Part shown: one piece after another, positions 12,317-23,421 of the stretch
Layout: each line of letters begins with the position of its first letter
Position numbering within the stretch: the stretch's first letter is position 1
Origin: Myrica gale
Lineage: Eukaryota > Streptophyta > Magnoliopsida > Fagales > Myricaceae
DNA length: 64,000 nucleotides
Direction: 5' to 3'
Assembly (NCBI GenBank): GCA_963930655.1
Contig: OZ005604.1
Location: 3,792,001 to 3,856,000, forward strand
The notes under the pieces: generated by a model
Databases searched by the model: none
The model's input: the letters and a program-made list of their open reading frames with translations, nothing else
What the model was told of the DNA's origin: nothing
Translations under genes and position numbers: made by a program

Positions 12317-12613
12317 TTTTCTTGTGTGCAGCCCTATGTTTCATTGTTTTGTAGTTTCTTGTACTGGGCCCATGATCGAATTAATTTCTTTCTTAAGGGA
12401 ATTAGTTGTCAAACTATTGAACTCCAACGTGTGTTGTTTGTTTACCAAAATTTTGGAGAATATTATTTTCTTGTGTGCAGCCCTATGTTTCATTGTTTTG
12501 TAGTTTCTTGTACTGGCCCATGATCGAATTAATTTTTTTCTTAAGGGAATTAGTTGTCAAACTATTGAACTCCAACGTGGGTTGTTTGTTTACTAAAATT
12601 TTGGAGAATATTT
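12317..12613. repeat. 149-bp direct tandem duplication (two copies)
   Basis: Copy 1 is 12317-12465 and copy 2 is 12466-12613. Both begin TTTTCTTGTGTGCAGCCC and end near AAATTTTGGAGAATATT. I see only a handful of differences between them (for example TGGGCCC against TGGCCC, and GTGTGTTG against GTGGGTTG), so the duplication is recent. It contains no recognisable gene. Confidence 0.9.
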
Positions 12614-13084
12614 TTAAAATTTTAAGAATATTTTAAATGTTTAACTTTATTGGGGTTTATAAAAAGTTTGAAATGTATGTTTAAAAGTTAAAAATTTTGA
12701 AATATATTTGTTTGGTTAGAATTTTTGGGACCCCAAATTTTTGGACAAATAAACCTGAATATATCTAAAGATTGAATAAACAAGACAGTAAGCTCGATTA
12801 TCTAAAAAGTTTTATTTCACGGTGGTTTGACTACCTCAAATACGCAAAACAATATATATACATTTTTTTGTTCTTTTCCACGGTCAAATATCGATCTAAA
12901 GGTGCCTCAAAAACCAATCCAAAAATATGTCTCAAACAAGAAAATACGATACGACAGGTATCCACAAATAAACGCTCAAAACAAAAGCCTGAAGTTCGCA
13001 CCAGATACAGCACTTTATTTCAAGTAGAAAGATTATCCTACTTGTTTCATGTTATTTAGAAAAAAAAAAGATTATCTTAAAATA

Positions 13085-13951
13085 AGAAGACAAATGGCCA
13101 AAGGGAGAAGAGAAACAGGGAGGAGGAATGCTCCTCCCGTAGCTGGAGACAGAAGAAAGGGGTTGGGGGCAAGTGATGCAGGGATCTAGACGTGCTCTCT
13201 CTAGAATACGTTTTATTTTTTATTTTATTTTTGTCCGTAGCCTTCAAAAAATCTCTAATCTGTGTAGATCTAGTCATGAGATGCCATAAGAAAAATGCAG
13301 AGTAGACAGCACAACTGAGTTCAGCAGCTCCCGACGTTTTTTTGCCCACCCTTCCAGAGCGGCTGCGACGGCACGTGATGACCCACACGCACCCATGCGC
13401 GCACATGGATCTCATGCACCAGACTATATTTTGAACTGTTGCTTGTGGTGGTTGATCGATCAAGGGATTTTTTGTTTTGTGCTTTGTTATCTTGCCATTG
13501 TCTCTAATAATTTCATTTTTCTGGGCTTTGCGGGAAGGATTTTGCAGCAACCATATGTTTTAGAACACTTCCGACGAACATGGAAATGTCGGTAATCTTC
13601 AGCTGGGCCAATACTCTCTTATAGTGGTTGGTTGTTTTTTTCCTTCTCTTTGGATGTGCTGGTATGAACGAGCTTCCGAGAAAGCAGGAGCGCGTTGCTT
13701 GCTCATCCTTTCCTCCGATGATCAACTTCTCTGTTTATGGCGGAACTTGCTTTGAGTCTTTGGATCCGTTTCGAAACTATGAGCTTTTTGGTTCACTGTA
13801 TGATGTCTTTATGAACAGTTGGATTTAGGCTCCCTTAATATTGTTATTATAGACTTAATGATCCTGTACTTTGTAACCGGCTTTGGAGGCTAACTCTATT
13901 CAGTATGTACTTTTCAAGGTGAAATGAATTTTCACTTTTGTTTAAAAAAAA
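13085..13951 (+). mobile_element. retroposon-like dispersed repeat, copy A
   Basis: The stretch contains the family marks CTCTCTCTAGAATA (about 13195), the GC-rich box CGCGCACATGGATCTCATGC (about 13397) and a 3-prime end that runs into a short poly-A tract (13944-13951). Possible flanking duplications are ATTATCTTAA (about 13070) and ATTATCCTAA (about 13952). Open frames inside are short and unrecognised. I read it as a non-autonomous LINE-like or SINE-like copy related to those at 19265-20195 and 25405-25925. Confidence 0.4.
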
Positions 13952-15095
13952 TTATCCTAAGAAGGCTTAAAGCTTGACACGTACGAGGTTCGGGCAGCCT
14001 TTAAGCCCAGCCTAAAGGCCAAAAGCATGGGTTCTGGTCGTAGTTTGGAAACTTGAAAAATAGTCCGATGTGTTGTTAGACGCCCAGCGAACTGGATGCC
14101 ACCAAAGACAGACCCAAATTAAACTTCTGATGCAACGTCCGGCCTAATTGGGGGGAAGCCCGAGGGAGGTTAGATAGGCCGGAACAATCATTCAGGAAGG
14201 AGATAGATGACTTCTAAGGTGGTGAAAAGTGCAGCGAAGTTCAACAACTTGTTCAGACAAATACGTTGGGCCTAAAGAACTTGATTATCAAAATCAACAA
14301 CATTTTTAAAGCTAAAATGCTGCAAAATGTTTGGTAGCCATCTTTCTGGTAAGTGTAAATTGAGCTGAGAAGAAGGGGAGGTAAAGTCAATTGTCGTCAT
14401 CTAAAGTAGGAATTCTTCTTCTTCTTCTTCTTCTTCTTCTTCTTCTTCTTCTTCTTCTTCTTTTTAAATCACTTCCAAAACTGGAACCAAGTAGGAATTA
14501 TTCATTTGCTAAAAACTTGAGCTTGCTTGGTATTCTGCAAGTCTCCCCTTTTTAGGACCCTCTTTGAAAACTGTCAATTCCAAAACTACCTGTGGGCTGT
14601 GGCATGAACTTCAAAGGACAGTTTTGATATGTAAGGATGACAGTTTCTGAGCTGTTATTCTAAGCTTAACGGATCCATCCACTTCATCCACTTGTGGTTC
14701 AAGCGATGACCTTTTTCACTTTATCGTTGTTCTTTCCTCTCGAACCCCAGAATTTTCTGCTTCCATTCTAGAGCAAAGCTGACAATCTACTTTGCTTTTC
14801 CTTTTCCCTTTCTCAATGGAGTTCTTTTTGTTTAGCGAAGACAAATAAAACAAATAGTGGAAAAAAAAAAACAGAGGAAAACATGGATCAACTTTAATGT
14901 GCTTTTGTGAATCTGCACCTGCTGAAGTTTTTTTTGTTTTTCATGATCCAATGTATTTGCATCTGCAAAAATTATTAAGGTTGGAACACTACACGTAAGT
15001 TAGGGTAAGATATAGCACAAATATGCTATTGTAGGGAGGATTTTGATAAGTTAATCGACGGCTTTAAGAGCTATTGGTGGTTCATGGTAGAAGAT
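13952..15095. other. intergenic, contains a (TTC)n microsatellite
   Basis: No gene is seen. A perfect TTC trinucleotide array of about 16 units runs from 14413 to 14463. Confidence 0.6.
14413..14463. repeat. (TTC)n microsatellite
   Basis: About 16 to 17 uninterrupted TTC units lie in gene-free DNA. Confidence 0.95.
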
Positions 15096-15955
15096 AAAGA
15101 TTAGAATAAAGAGGGGAGAAAAATAGTAACAAGCTGCGACAAGAGATTTTGTATTATGAGATTACAAATTGAAGATCTTTATTTATATAGATAATAGAAA
15201 GTATAATAGAAAAATATTCTTACATTTAAATTTGAATCTTTATATTTGAAATTTGAATCTTGATGACGATATTTAGGCTTTTGATATCGTGATAACCATA
15301 ATATCATATCAAATTTTTATGATATTATCTCTAATATCCTCGCTAAAAAACAAGATGGAGAAATATGTGTTTGAAAAACTAGATTGGACCTTGAAATCAT
15401 AGGCACACGGCCTTGAAGAGTGATAGAAATTGATTGGACTTTGAAATCATAGGCACACGACCCTTGTCAAACATATCTCATGCTCTCTTTTTATCTTTCT
15501 TTCACTCACTTTTTTTTTCATCGCATTTTCTGTAAGACTAACTATGGTGAAAATTCACCAGAGTGAGGTAGCTCTTGACTCTCTGCAAAAGCACGATCAT
15601 TCAAACAAAGAGTGACAAAATTGTCAACATTTAAGGATGTGGAAAACACGTTTTGTTGCTCTGATACGAAGAAGAAAAATGTTAGAATGAAGAAGAGAAA
15701 GAAATTATAACAAGAGACAAGAGTTTTAAGTAGTTCGGTCTATAAAACCTACATTCATTATGAAAATTCTCTATAACTGTATTTTGTAGTATGAGTGCAT
15801 ACAGATTATAAATTAAAAATATCTATTTATAAAAATAATATAAAGCATAATAATAAAAATATTTATACATTTTAATTTTAATTTTAATAACGATATCAAA
15901 ATTTTAATATCACGATAAATATAATATCATAACAAATCTCCGATAATACTTTCTT
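15096..15955 (-). mobile_element. miniature LTR retrotransposon (TRIM-like) candidate
   Basis: Two related AT-rich blocks in the same orientation, about 15105-15345 and 15678-15955, share an ordered set of short matches (AGAATGAAGAAGAGAAAGAA-type start, ACAAGAGA, GATATC..GTGATAA, ATAATATCATA). Directly inside the upper block the minus strand reads GTATCAGAGCAAC (about 15655-15667), a good Copia-style primer-binding site. The inner spacer is only about 330 bp and has no open frame. That is the layout of a TRIM: LTR, primer site, tiny internal domain, LTR. The LTRs are quite diverged, so it is old. Confidence 0.5.
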
Positions 15956-16368
15956 CGTAAGTAGGTGGTAGTGGATTCGACTGTTCCTGCTGCATGCTAC
16001 TACTCCAGCTCCTGGTTCAGTCGCTCACTAATTCCAAAAGTCACCAGCTTTGTTGCGCAATCGCTTTAATTGCTTGCTGTTTGTCGGCGATATCATGACC
16101 AAATCTCGTTGCGATACTGTCACGTGTGCACGAAATAATTTTATCAGTAAACATCTCAAGAATCATTACGTGGAAGTTGTAGGGAAATACAAAGACTGGA
16201 ATAGTTTGGTTTCCGTATGTTTCAGTCGTAGTACAGTAATTGTGTGTTAACTAAAGTCACCCAACTGGGTGGAGTAAATAAGGAATAATTCAACTTTTCA
16301 CACGGCCTTAAGAAGAAATGAGAACAAATAACAATGTAATATTTGGAAGATCGGCTTTTCTATGGCTT

Positions 16369-16422
16369 GGGGGGGGGGGGGGGGGGGGGGGGGGGGCTTA
16401 TATATATATATATATATATATA
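16369..16422. repeat. poly-G run (28) followed by (TA)n
   Basis: Bases 16369-16396 are an unbroken run of 28 G. A CTT linker and a TA dinucleotide array follow to about 16422. Such a run is prone to replication and sequencing error, so its length is uncertain. Confidence 0.9.
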
Positions 16423-16609
16423 ATACACGTCTTGCTGGTACTTCAAGACAGTCAAATTATGCCTTAAACTACTGCAACTTAAGTTAATGACTTTAATTCT
16501 AAGCTTCTCCAAGCGTAAAATTCAACCCCAGTACTGGAAGGTAGAAAGAGTTGGGTACTATCTGAATATGATGGGAGTGATCTCTTCTATCTCAATTTAG
16601 GTAAAAAAA

Positions 16610-17990
16610 AGGGAAGTTTCATTTTTTGACAATATAGTCACTCAATCCATACCCCCGTGACGATCTGTTCTTGTCGTCCATGTTCCGTCTAATTTCTAAC
16701 GGAATAAAACGCCACGTCAGCAACTTAACACGTCAGCGCCACACGTCAGCCATGCATTACACGTCAGACCAAATTTAATCAAAACGCCCCGTTTAGAAAA
16801 TTGGCTATATGGTCACTAGGTTTATATCTCGCTGACGATTTAGTCACTAAGTTCCATTTTTTGACAATATAGTCACTCAGTCCATACCCTCGTGACGATC
16901 TGGTCCTGCCGTCTATATTCAGTTTAATTTATAACGGAATAAAACGTCACGTCAGCAACTTAACACGTTAGTGCTACACAAGCAAAACGTTGTGTTTAAC
17001 AGTTAAGAAAATTAAAACGTATATCCTAAGCGACACACAACTTCAAGGAAATTGTTGAAGCACATCGTTTTACTTGTTTGGAAACGAAAACACATCGTTT
17101 TAGTAATAAGGAATAGAAACAAACAACGAAACTGAGAATTTGGCTAAGTGTTTCGCATGTCCCCGAACATCCCCTGAAGAAGAGTACACCCTTGCCCTAG
17201 CGTTCAGTGATTTCCACCCCTTGAAATTGATTTGAGGGGCTCGATGATTTCAAAACTTCAGATCTGTGAGTTGTAGCCATAGTCAGATCTGTTCGTCGGG
17301 GATTTTTGGGAACATTGGGGTTTTTCTATTTCCTTCCTATAGACATAGTGAGTGAAGGAATATCCTCTCGTCTGCGTGATTTGAGAAGGAAGAATGTCTA
17401 ACCTTAATGAAACGGTGAGTTTTGGGTTTGTCCATTAAACGGTTTGGGTTTGTCTGAGCAGCATTTGAGTTTGTGCATTAAACGGTAAGTTTTGTCTCAA
17501 TGAGTTGTCTGTCGTTTAGCATTGGGGGTTTTAATTATAAACGGTGTGTTTTGATTAAATTTGGTCTGACGTGTAATGCATGGCTGATGTGTGGCGCTGA
17601 CGTGGCGTTTTATTCCGTTATAAATTAGACGGAATATGGACGGCAGGACCAGATCGTCACGGGGGTATGGACTGAGTGACTATATTGTCAAAAAATGAAA
17701 CTTAGTGACTAAATCGTCAGCGAGGTATAAAGCTAGTGACCATATTGCCAATTTTCCAAATGGGGCGTTTTGATTAAATTTGGTATGACGTGTATTGCAT
17801 GGCTGACGTGTTAAGTTGCTGACGTGACGTTTTATTCCGCTAGAAATTAGAAGGAACATGGACGGCAGGACCAGATCGTCACGGGGGTATGGACTGAGTG
17901 ACTATATTGTCAAAAAATGAAACTTAGTGACTAAATCGTCAGCGAGGTATAAACCTACTAACCATATTGTCAATTTCCCTTAAAAAAAAA
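16610..17990. mobile_element. large inverted-repeat Mutator-like element with a captured exon
   Basis: Two long arms are inverted copies of each other, 16610-16985 and about 17565-17985. Each arm holds two tandem subunits of about 200 bp built from TTGACAATATAGTCACTCAG, GTGACGATCTGGTCCTG, TTCCGT-TAACGGAATAAAAC and CACGTCAGC clauses. A-rich 8-9 bp tracts (AAAAAAAA) flank both ends and could be a target duplication. The unique centre (about 16986-17560) is GC-richer. It contains what looks like the 5-prime UTR and first exon of a host gene, ending ATGTCTAACCTTAATGAAAC then G|GTGAGTTTTGG with a splice donor. No transposase is present, so it would be non-autonomous (Pack-MULE-like). Confidence 0.65.
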
Positions 17991-19264
17991 GGAGATCTTT
18001 TCAATCCCATCTTGTTAGCTCCTATATGAATCAAGCCTCCAGCAATATAAAAACCTAAAAGCAAGAGCACAATCACCATGAAGTGATTATCGGAGAATAT
18101 CGGTACACAAACGAGAAGTTCAAATCAAACCTTTAACTCTGAGTTGGGCTATGATTGCTTCCTATAGAGATGGGCCTACTTAATTACCAGATTTTGCCAA
18201 ACCCAACTCACCCATTGTCGGCAATGTCTTTCCTTTTCCTCGTTTGATAAAACTTTCCGATTGAAACCAGCTAGCGCCTAGCTAGTAACAATTAAACGTT
18301 ACCTTCTTATTTTAGCTAAGAATATCACCTTTACGTTGCATATATAGATGGTCCTTAAAATCCATGGAATCCAAATGGACCTAAAAACAAAGGGTACGTA
18401 CCAGCAGGAATTCAAAATATAGGGCAATGTCCCTTTCGGAATGCAAACATTCCCCAGTGGGGAAGAAGAGCCTGCTCGCGTGCTACTGCAAGCTGCTGAC
18501 CACCACTGACAGTTTCACTCCAGATTTGCATCAATGAGGTGGACATATTAATGGCTATGTATAATAGATTATGCGTTGAAGCAGTTCTAATTCAGCATCT
18601 TGGAGCTTTTTTATATGGAGTTGACTGAATAGCCTCAAATATGCGACCCAAACCATCAAGTCGTACGTACACTATTTCAATTATTTGTAATACTGCGCTG
18701 CAGATTATAATGGCTCAATGGCATCAATAGCAGAGCCCTTTTTGTGGGTAATGATGATAAGTATTCCGTGTACTTCTTTGACGCCTGCAGTCATGAATGT
18801 GGTGTACAAAATGCATTCCCGTCGTCGGTCATCATCATTCTGCCATGGCTATAATTTGTTTACTTCCTAAAATATACGAAACAAGTGTACGCAATGGGAT
18901 ACGCATCTTTCAAAAAATTAAAAAAATAAATGGGTGCAGATAATTTTGAATAGGAAGTTGAACCATATTTATATGTGCCTAGTCAATATATGCGTGATCT
19001 TGCCAGCCGGTTGGACTTTTTTTTTCTACTTTTGGTAACGTGAAAAATCATTGCAAAAGTGTTAGTAACTTCGGGTATATATATGTATCTTAGCTTGACA
19101 GCCTTGACTCAAAAGAAAAAGAAAGCCGATTCTTTTGTTAGTTGGTATGTAAATTTTGGGTATAATATATGATAGTAGATTCAGTTCTCTTTTTTTTAAA
19201 AAAAAAAAACAAGGGAAAAGAAATCCTTTTGTGTTTATGTTGCCCCATTGAACAATTTCTTTTT
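17991..19264. other. intergenic, no gene seen
   Basis: This is AT-rich sequence without a recognisable gene or repeat structure. Poly-T and poly-A runs occur at 19020-19026 and 19190-19210. Confidence 0.5.
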
Positions 19265-20195
19265 CTAGGCAACAAACAATTGTATATTAAAATCCGAGAA
19301 AAATAGCTGTTACGAACTCAAAAATGGTCGAAAGGTCAATGGTAAACCTAAACGGACAAAAAGGCCATACAATAAGCCATAAGGGCAGAAACCATCACAC
19401 AACAACCGCAAAGGTCAGAACACAACAAACTCATCGCACATGGCAACGTCGATTTCCACTAGAGGAAAGACGTTCAAAGCAACGATCTGACTCCTTAAGA
19501 AAAATCTTCAAACAAGCACCGGCTGCAACGAGGAGAGGAGAACATGAGACAGTTTCGGACAGCACAAGACAACAGCAACCAGAGCCACCGGAGAAAATCA
19601 ACAGAATATGTCCAAGAAGAGAAGGAAAGAGGCAAGGGAGGCCTACAAAGCAAACAACCCAACAATTGAACAAAAATAACCAGCACATGTACGAAACTTG
19701 CGCTCATAGGCGTGCGCGGGCCTCCACACGCCGGCAGATGGTCACCTGACTTGACTGGAAAGGACCGCCTGGAGAAGCAGTCAACAGCAGAACAGAGCGT
19801 ATCCACCAAAATTCAGTCGGACCAATCGAAAATGAGTTGAAAAAGTTTGACGCGTGAGATCCATGCGCACAAGTGGGAGCGCGTACGGTCGGTCGTTCAC
19901 CACCAGACTTGGCAGAAATAATCGTCGGGGCGTGCAACATCCATCCAAAGTGGTCATGCACTGTAAAGACCATCGAAAACACCGGTATCTAACCTCCATT
20001 GATTTCGAAAAAAACCAAAAAAATTGGTCTAAAATGCCTAGAAAAAGGCCGGAAAAGGACACCAAGGCCCCGGAGAAAGACAGGAGTGGGGTCGGAGCAC
20101 CTTCCCTGACCGGAGAAGGGAGTGGGGAAAGGAAACAAGAGAAAGAGAGAGAGGAGATTCTAGAGAGAAGGAAAAGCTTCTCTCTCTAGAATTTT
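19265..20195 (-). mobile_element. retroposon-like dispersed repeat, copy B
   Basis: On the minus strand it starts with ATTCTAGAGAGAGAAGCTTT (20191 downwards), which pairs with a second CTTCTCTCTAGAAT to form a 14-bp hairpin. A GC-rich, frame-free region follows with GTGCGCATGGATCTCACGC, and it ends near TTGTTTGTTGCCTAGAAAAA at about 19265, an end style usual for plant LINE-derived copies. Overlapping open frames of 70-110 codons on both strands have no domain. It shares marks with copies A (13085) and C (25405). Confidence 0.45.
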
Positions 20196-21483
20196 TTGAT
20201 CAGAATGTTAATTAACCCTTAAAACCCCCTTGAACAATTACAAGTATTACTTCCGCCATAATTGACACGTGTGAGAATAATATGTGCATTATTCTCAATA
20301 TTTATTTTCGAAACCAGGGAATCATAAACAATATCTTAAAAGCAGGAGAAAAAAGTGAATCATAGATAAAACGGTCCCATCAAACCATAAGCTAAAAAAA
20401 ACAACCTTAATTACACCAACGGTCCCTGGCCCCTAGTCCCTGATCATGCATTGGCTCGTGACAAAACAGTCGCTAGGATATTAATTTCAAAATACAACTA
20501 TTTGTGATGGCTAATTTGTAACAAATATAAGTCATTCCATCTCATAGGCATCAAACTTGTAACCGAAAAAAGTTGATTGTTAGTCAATGGCCATGTCATA
20601 AGCAGTCTATGTTCGACACGTGGACTGTACTTGTGGACTGACACATCATCATCATGAACTGACACCTCACCCCACACGATCCACATCAGACGCAACATCA
20701 TTAAACATGTCAACGTCATAAAAAATGAAAAGACTAAAAAGTAAAAATTTAAAGTTTAGAAGGAATAAAAGATCATTAACAGATTAAAAACTAAAATAAA
20801 TAAATAAATAAATCTAATGATACCAATATTGAATCACGTCCGGCTCAAACCAATTTGGGCCGACAAGAGTAATTACATCTCTCTGAAACTAAATGGCTAC
20901 AATCAGGCACATTTTTGCATGAAGATCCAGAAGTATAGATCGTTAGACGTGCCATGAATGGTTGTTCAAACAATCGTTATAAATCGCCAACTCCATGATC
21001 TCTCGAGTCCGAAGGTGGGAAAGAACGACCTCTGTGAAGACGTGAAAGAACCGTCAAAGAGCGCACGATCGCAGGAGGAGAGATTCCCGTGTGAATTCCC
21101 GCCAAAAGGAAGGAAATGAACGTGGGAGAAAAGTTATAAAAGGAAGAAAGAACGATAGAAGAGGTAAGAAAAATTTCTGAGCAACAAAAATTGCATAACG
21201 CATATAGAAAGGAAACTGACGTAAGCATCAGAGGTTAGTAACCTCGGTGCCCGAGGCTATTCTTATGATTTTGCATGAAGAATGCGTGAAGATCGAAATG
21301 CCACTACTCGGATGTGTTGACCATAAACCAACTGATTCGTCAAAATCAACATTCAACTTTGACCACACAATCCCCCTTCTTTCCCGACTACCTCACCAAA
21401 ATCCCTTCTTTCCCACAGTAATAAGGAGAAACATCGTATCAGGCTACATATTTACGTAGTAAAATCAAACAGTATTTCTTAGG
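20196..21483. other. intergenic, no gene seen
   Basis: No recognisable gene is present. Purine-rich sequence occurs around 21000-21180. A short palindrome with TAGAGAGAAG at 20156-20191 belongs to the preceding element. Confidence 0.5.
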
Positions 21484-21840
21484 GAAATTGGCAATTTAGT
21501 CCTTGGGTTTTGATCCTTTTAACAGTTTAGTCCTTGAATTTCAAATTTTAAATTTAAAGCCCTTAGGTTTCATACTTTTGACAATTAGGTCCTTCCGTCA
21601 GTCTGTCATTCATATGTTTAACGGAGCATATAGCGTTCGACCTCTGCATGAAGCGGTCGACCTCTTCATGTAGCGGTCGACCGCTTCAAATTGCTGACGT
21701 GTCAGAGAGCTCCGTTAAGTATATGGACGACAGACTGGCGGAAGGGTCTTATTATCAAAAGTATAAAACCTAAGGACTTTAAATTTAAAATTTGAAATTA
21801 AATGACTAAACTATTAAAAGGGTCATATTCTAAATTTCTT
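21484..21840. mobile_element. foldback MITE with a CGGTCGACC repeat core
   Basis: Left arm clauses (GGCAATTTAGTCCTTGGGTT, CAGTTTAGTCCTTGAATTTC, CTTTTGACAATTAGGTCC, CGTCAGTCTGTC) reappear inverted on the right (GACAGACTGGCGGAAGGG, AAAAGTATAAAACCTAAGG, ATGACTAAACTATTAAAAGG). The core holds three near-identical copies of a GCGGTCGACC(T/G)C unit. It has no coding capacity. It belongs to the same structural group as 46627-47209. Confidence 0.75.
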
Positions 21841-23421
21841 GAGTTCTAATTATACGCCTTCCAGTTGTAATATATATATATATAATACCTTTTATTGGAT
21901 TTCGCCGTTAAATCTGATAGGGACAGTGATGTAGAATGATGGGAATGCGTATCCAATATAAAATTAAAATAAATCAATCATTAAAAATAGTATTTAATGA
22001 TTTAATTTTTTATATTAATGATTATTTAAAAAAAATTTAATCTAATAAAAAAATAAAATAAAAACTCCTCGGTTTTGATGACAATATTTTAAACCATTCT
22101 TGGTAATACGTCATTTTTGTCTGACAGTGGTCCACGCATGTTCTTAGGACACTACTTTTATAATTTTTTATCACACAATTGCCAATATTTCTCTTTTATT
22201 ACAATTCCTACTCATGACTTTCACTTATTTATTGCTTCTTTTCTGGCAAAGTATCTTCCATATTTAATCATTAGTACTACGAAATGAGCAACCTTTTGAC
22301 TGCCAATATGTTTCGAGCCATTGACTCAAGCATTTTTCTGATCACTTATAATATAAAAAGCTTAGTTCTCAACAAATAAATAAAGAGATAAAAATTAATT
22401 ATCTCAATATTTTTGAGTAACGAAAAGAAATTTGTTGCAATCGATAGCTGTGTATCGAGTTCAAATTGATTAATTCAATTAAAAAAACAAAAGACTTAGG
22501 TATCTAATGAAAAATTTCAAATTTTTTAAATAAACTTATAATTTAGGATTAAAATCCTCTACAATTCTCTACTCGAATTTCAGATTATATTCAGAGAGAT
22601 ATACACAATAGGTGGACCTTATTGTAGGATTTCTGCTGCCTGAAATTTTATATGAACAAATATGTGCATCATTAAAATTTAGAGCAACATGAATTCTATA
22701 ATAAGATTCATCTATTATTTCTATCACTTTTCGTATTCTATCCTGCAATTCGAATACTACTAGTACGAGTATTAAAGTCATGCTCACAAACGGATAGAAT
22801 TCAAAGTTATTAGCATCTAAACGAGTGAAAGTCTACCTCCCAAATAATTGAGCCACGGAAATTGAGGAACATCGTTACATCCCAATCACACGTACAAGAG
22901 GGAAAAAGGGATGGGAGAGAGAAGCACCAAAACAGGACGGATATTCGATTCCTTACTTGTTTCGTGGAAGTACATGTGAATGCGTGGATATAACAATGCC
23001 CATATGAGAAAAGTAGACAATCTTTTCAAACTTGGAAAAAAAAAGTGTTATATTCTTTCATGTTATAAAATATCGTTTCCCCCCGTCACGGAGAAGAGTA
23101 ATTATTGTGATCACATGAGTTCATGGACTTCTCTTGAATCACATTGAGACAATTATGAAATCCCCTTCTTTTACACAAAAGCACAATATATTAATTATTG
23201 CACGCAAGAGAGAGAGGGAGAGAGAGAATATTACCTAAACTAGGAATTATATCTAATAGAAAAATTAATAAATAACTGTGAGTTCAAAGCATAGTGACTT
23301 ACTCGTACAATAATCGTCTTAATCTTATCATTAGAAGGGAAAACAGAGGATAAGAACTCTTTCCTTGGTGTCATACATGATAATTGCTTCTTGTTTTGCC
23401 TATTTTTATTTACATCTACAG
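21841..23421. other. intergenic downstream of the AGC kinase
   Basis: This is AT-rich with no gene. A purine (AG)n patch lies at about 23205-23230. The 3-prime UTR of the kinase presumably lies at the right edge. Confidence 0.5.

Noticed and set aside
13077..13550. 157-codon minus-strand frame
   Set aside because: No recognisable domain, crosses a repeat with a poly-A tail on the other strand, and composition is not gene-like.
19324..20189. Series of overlapping frames of 85-141 codons on both strands
   Set aside because: Basic low-complexity translations on both strands of GC-richer repeat DNA; explained by the retroposon-like copy rather than by genes.
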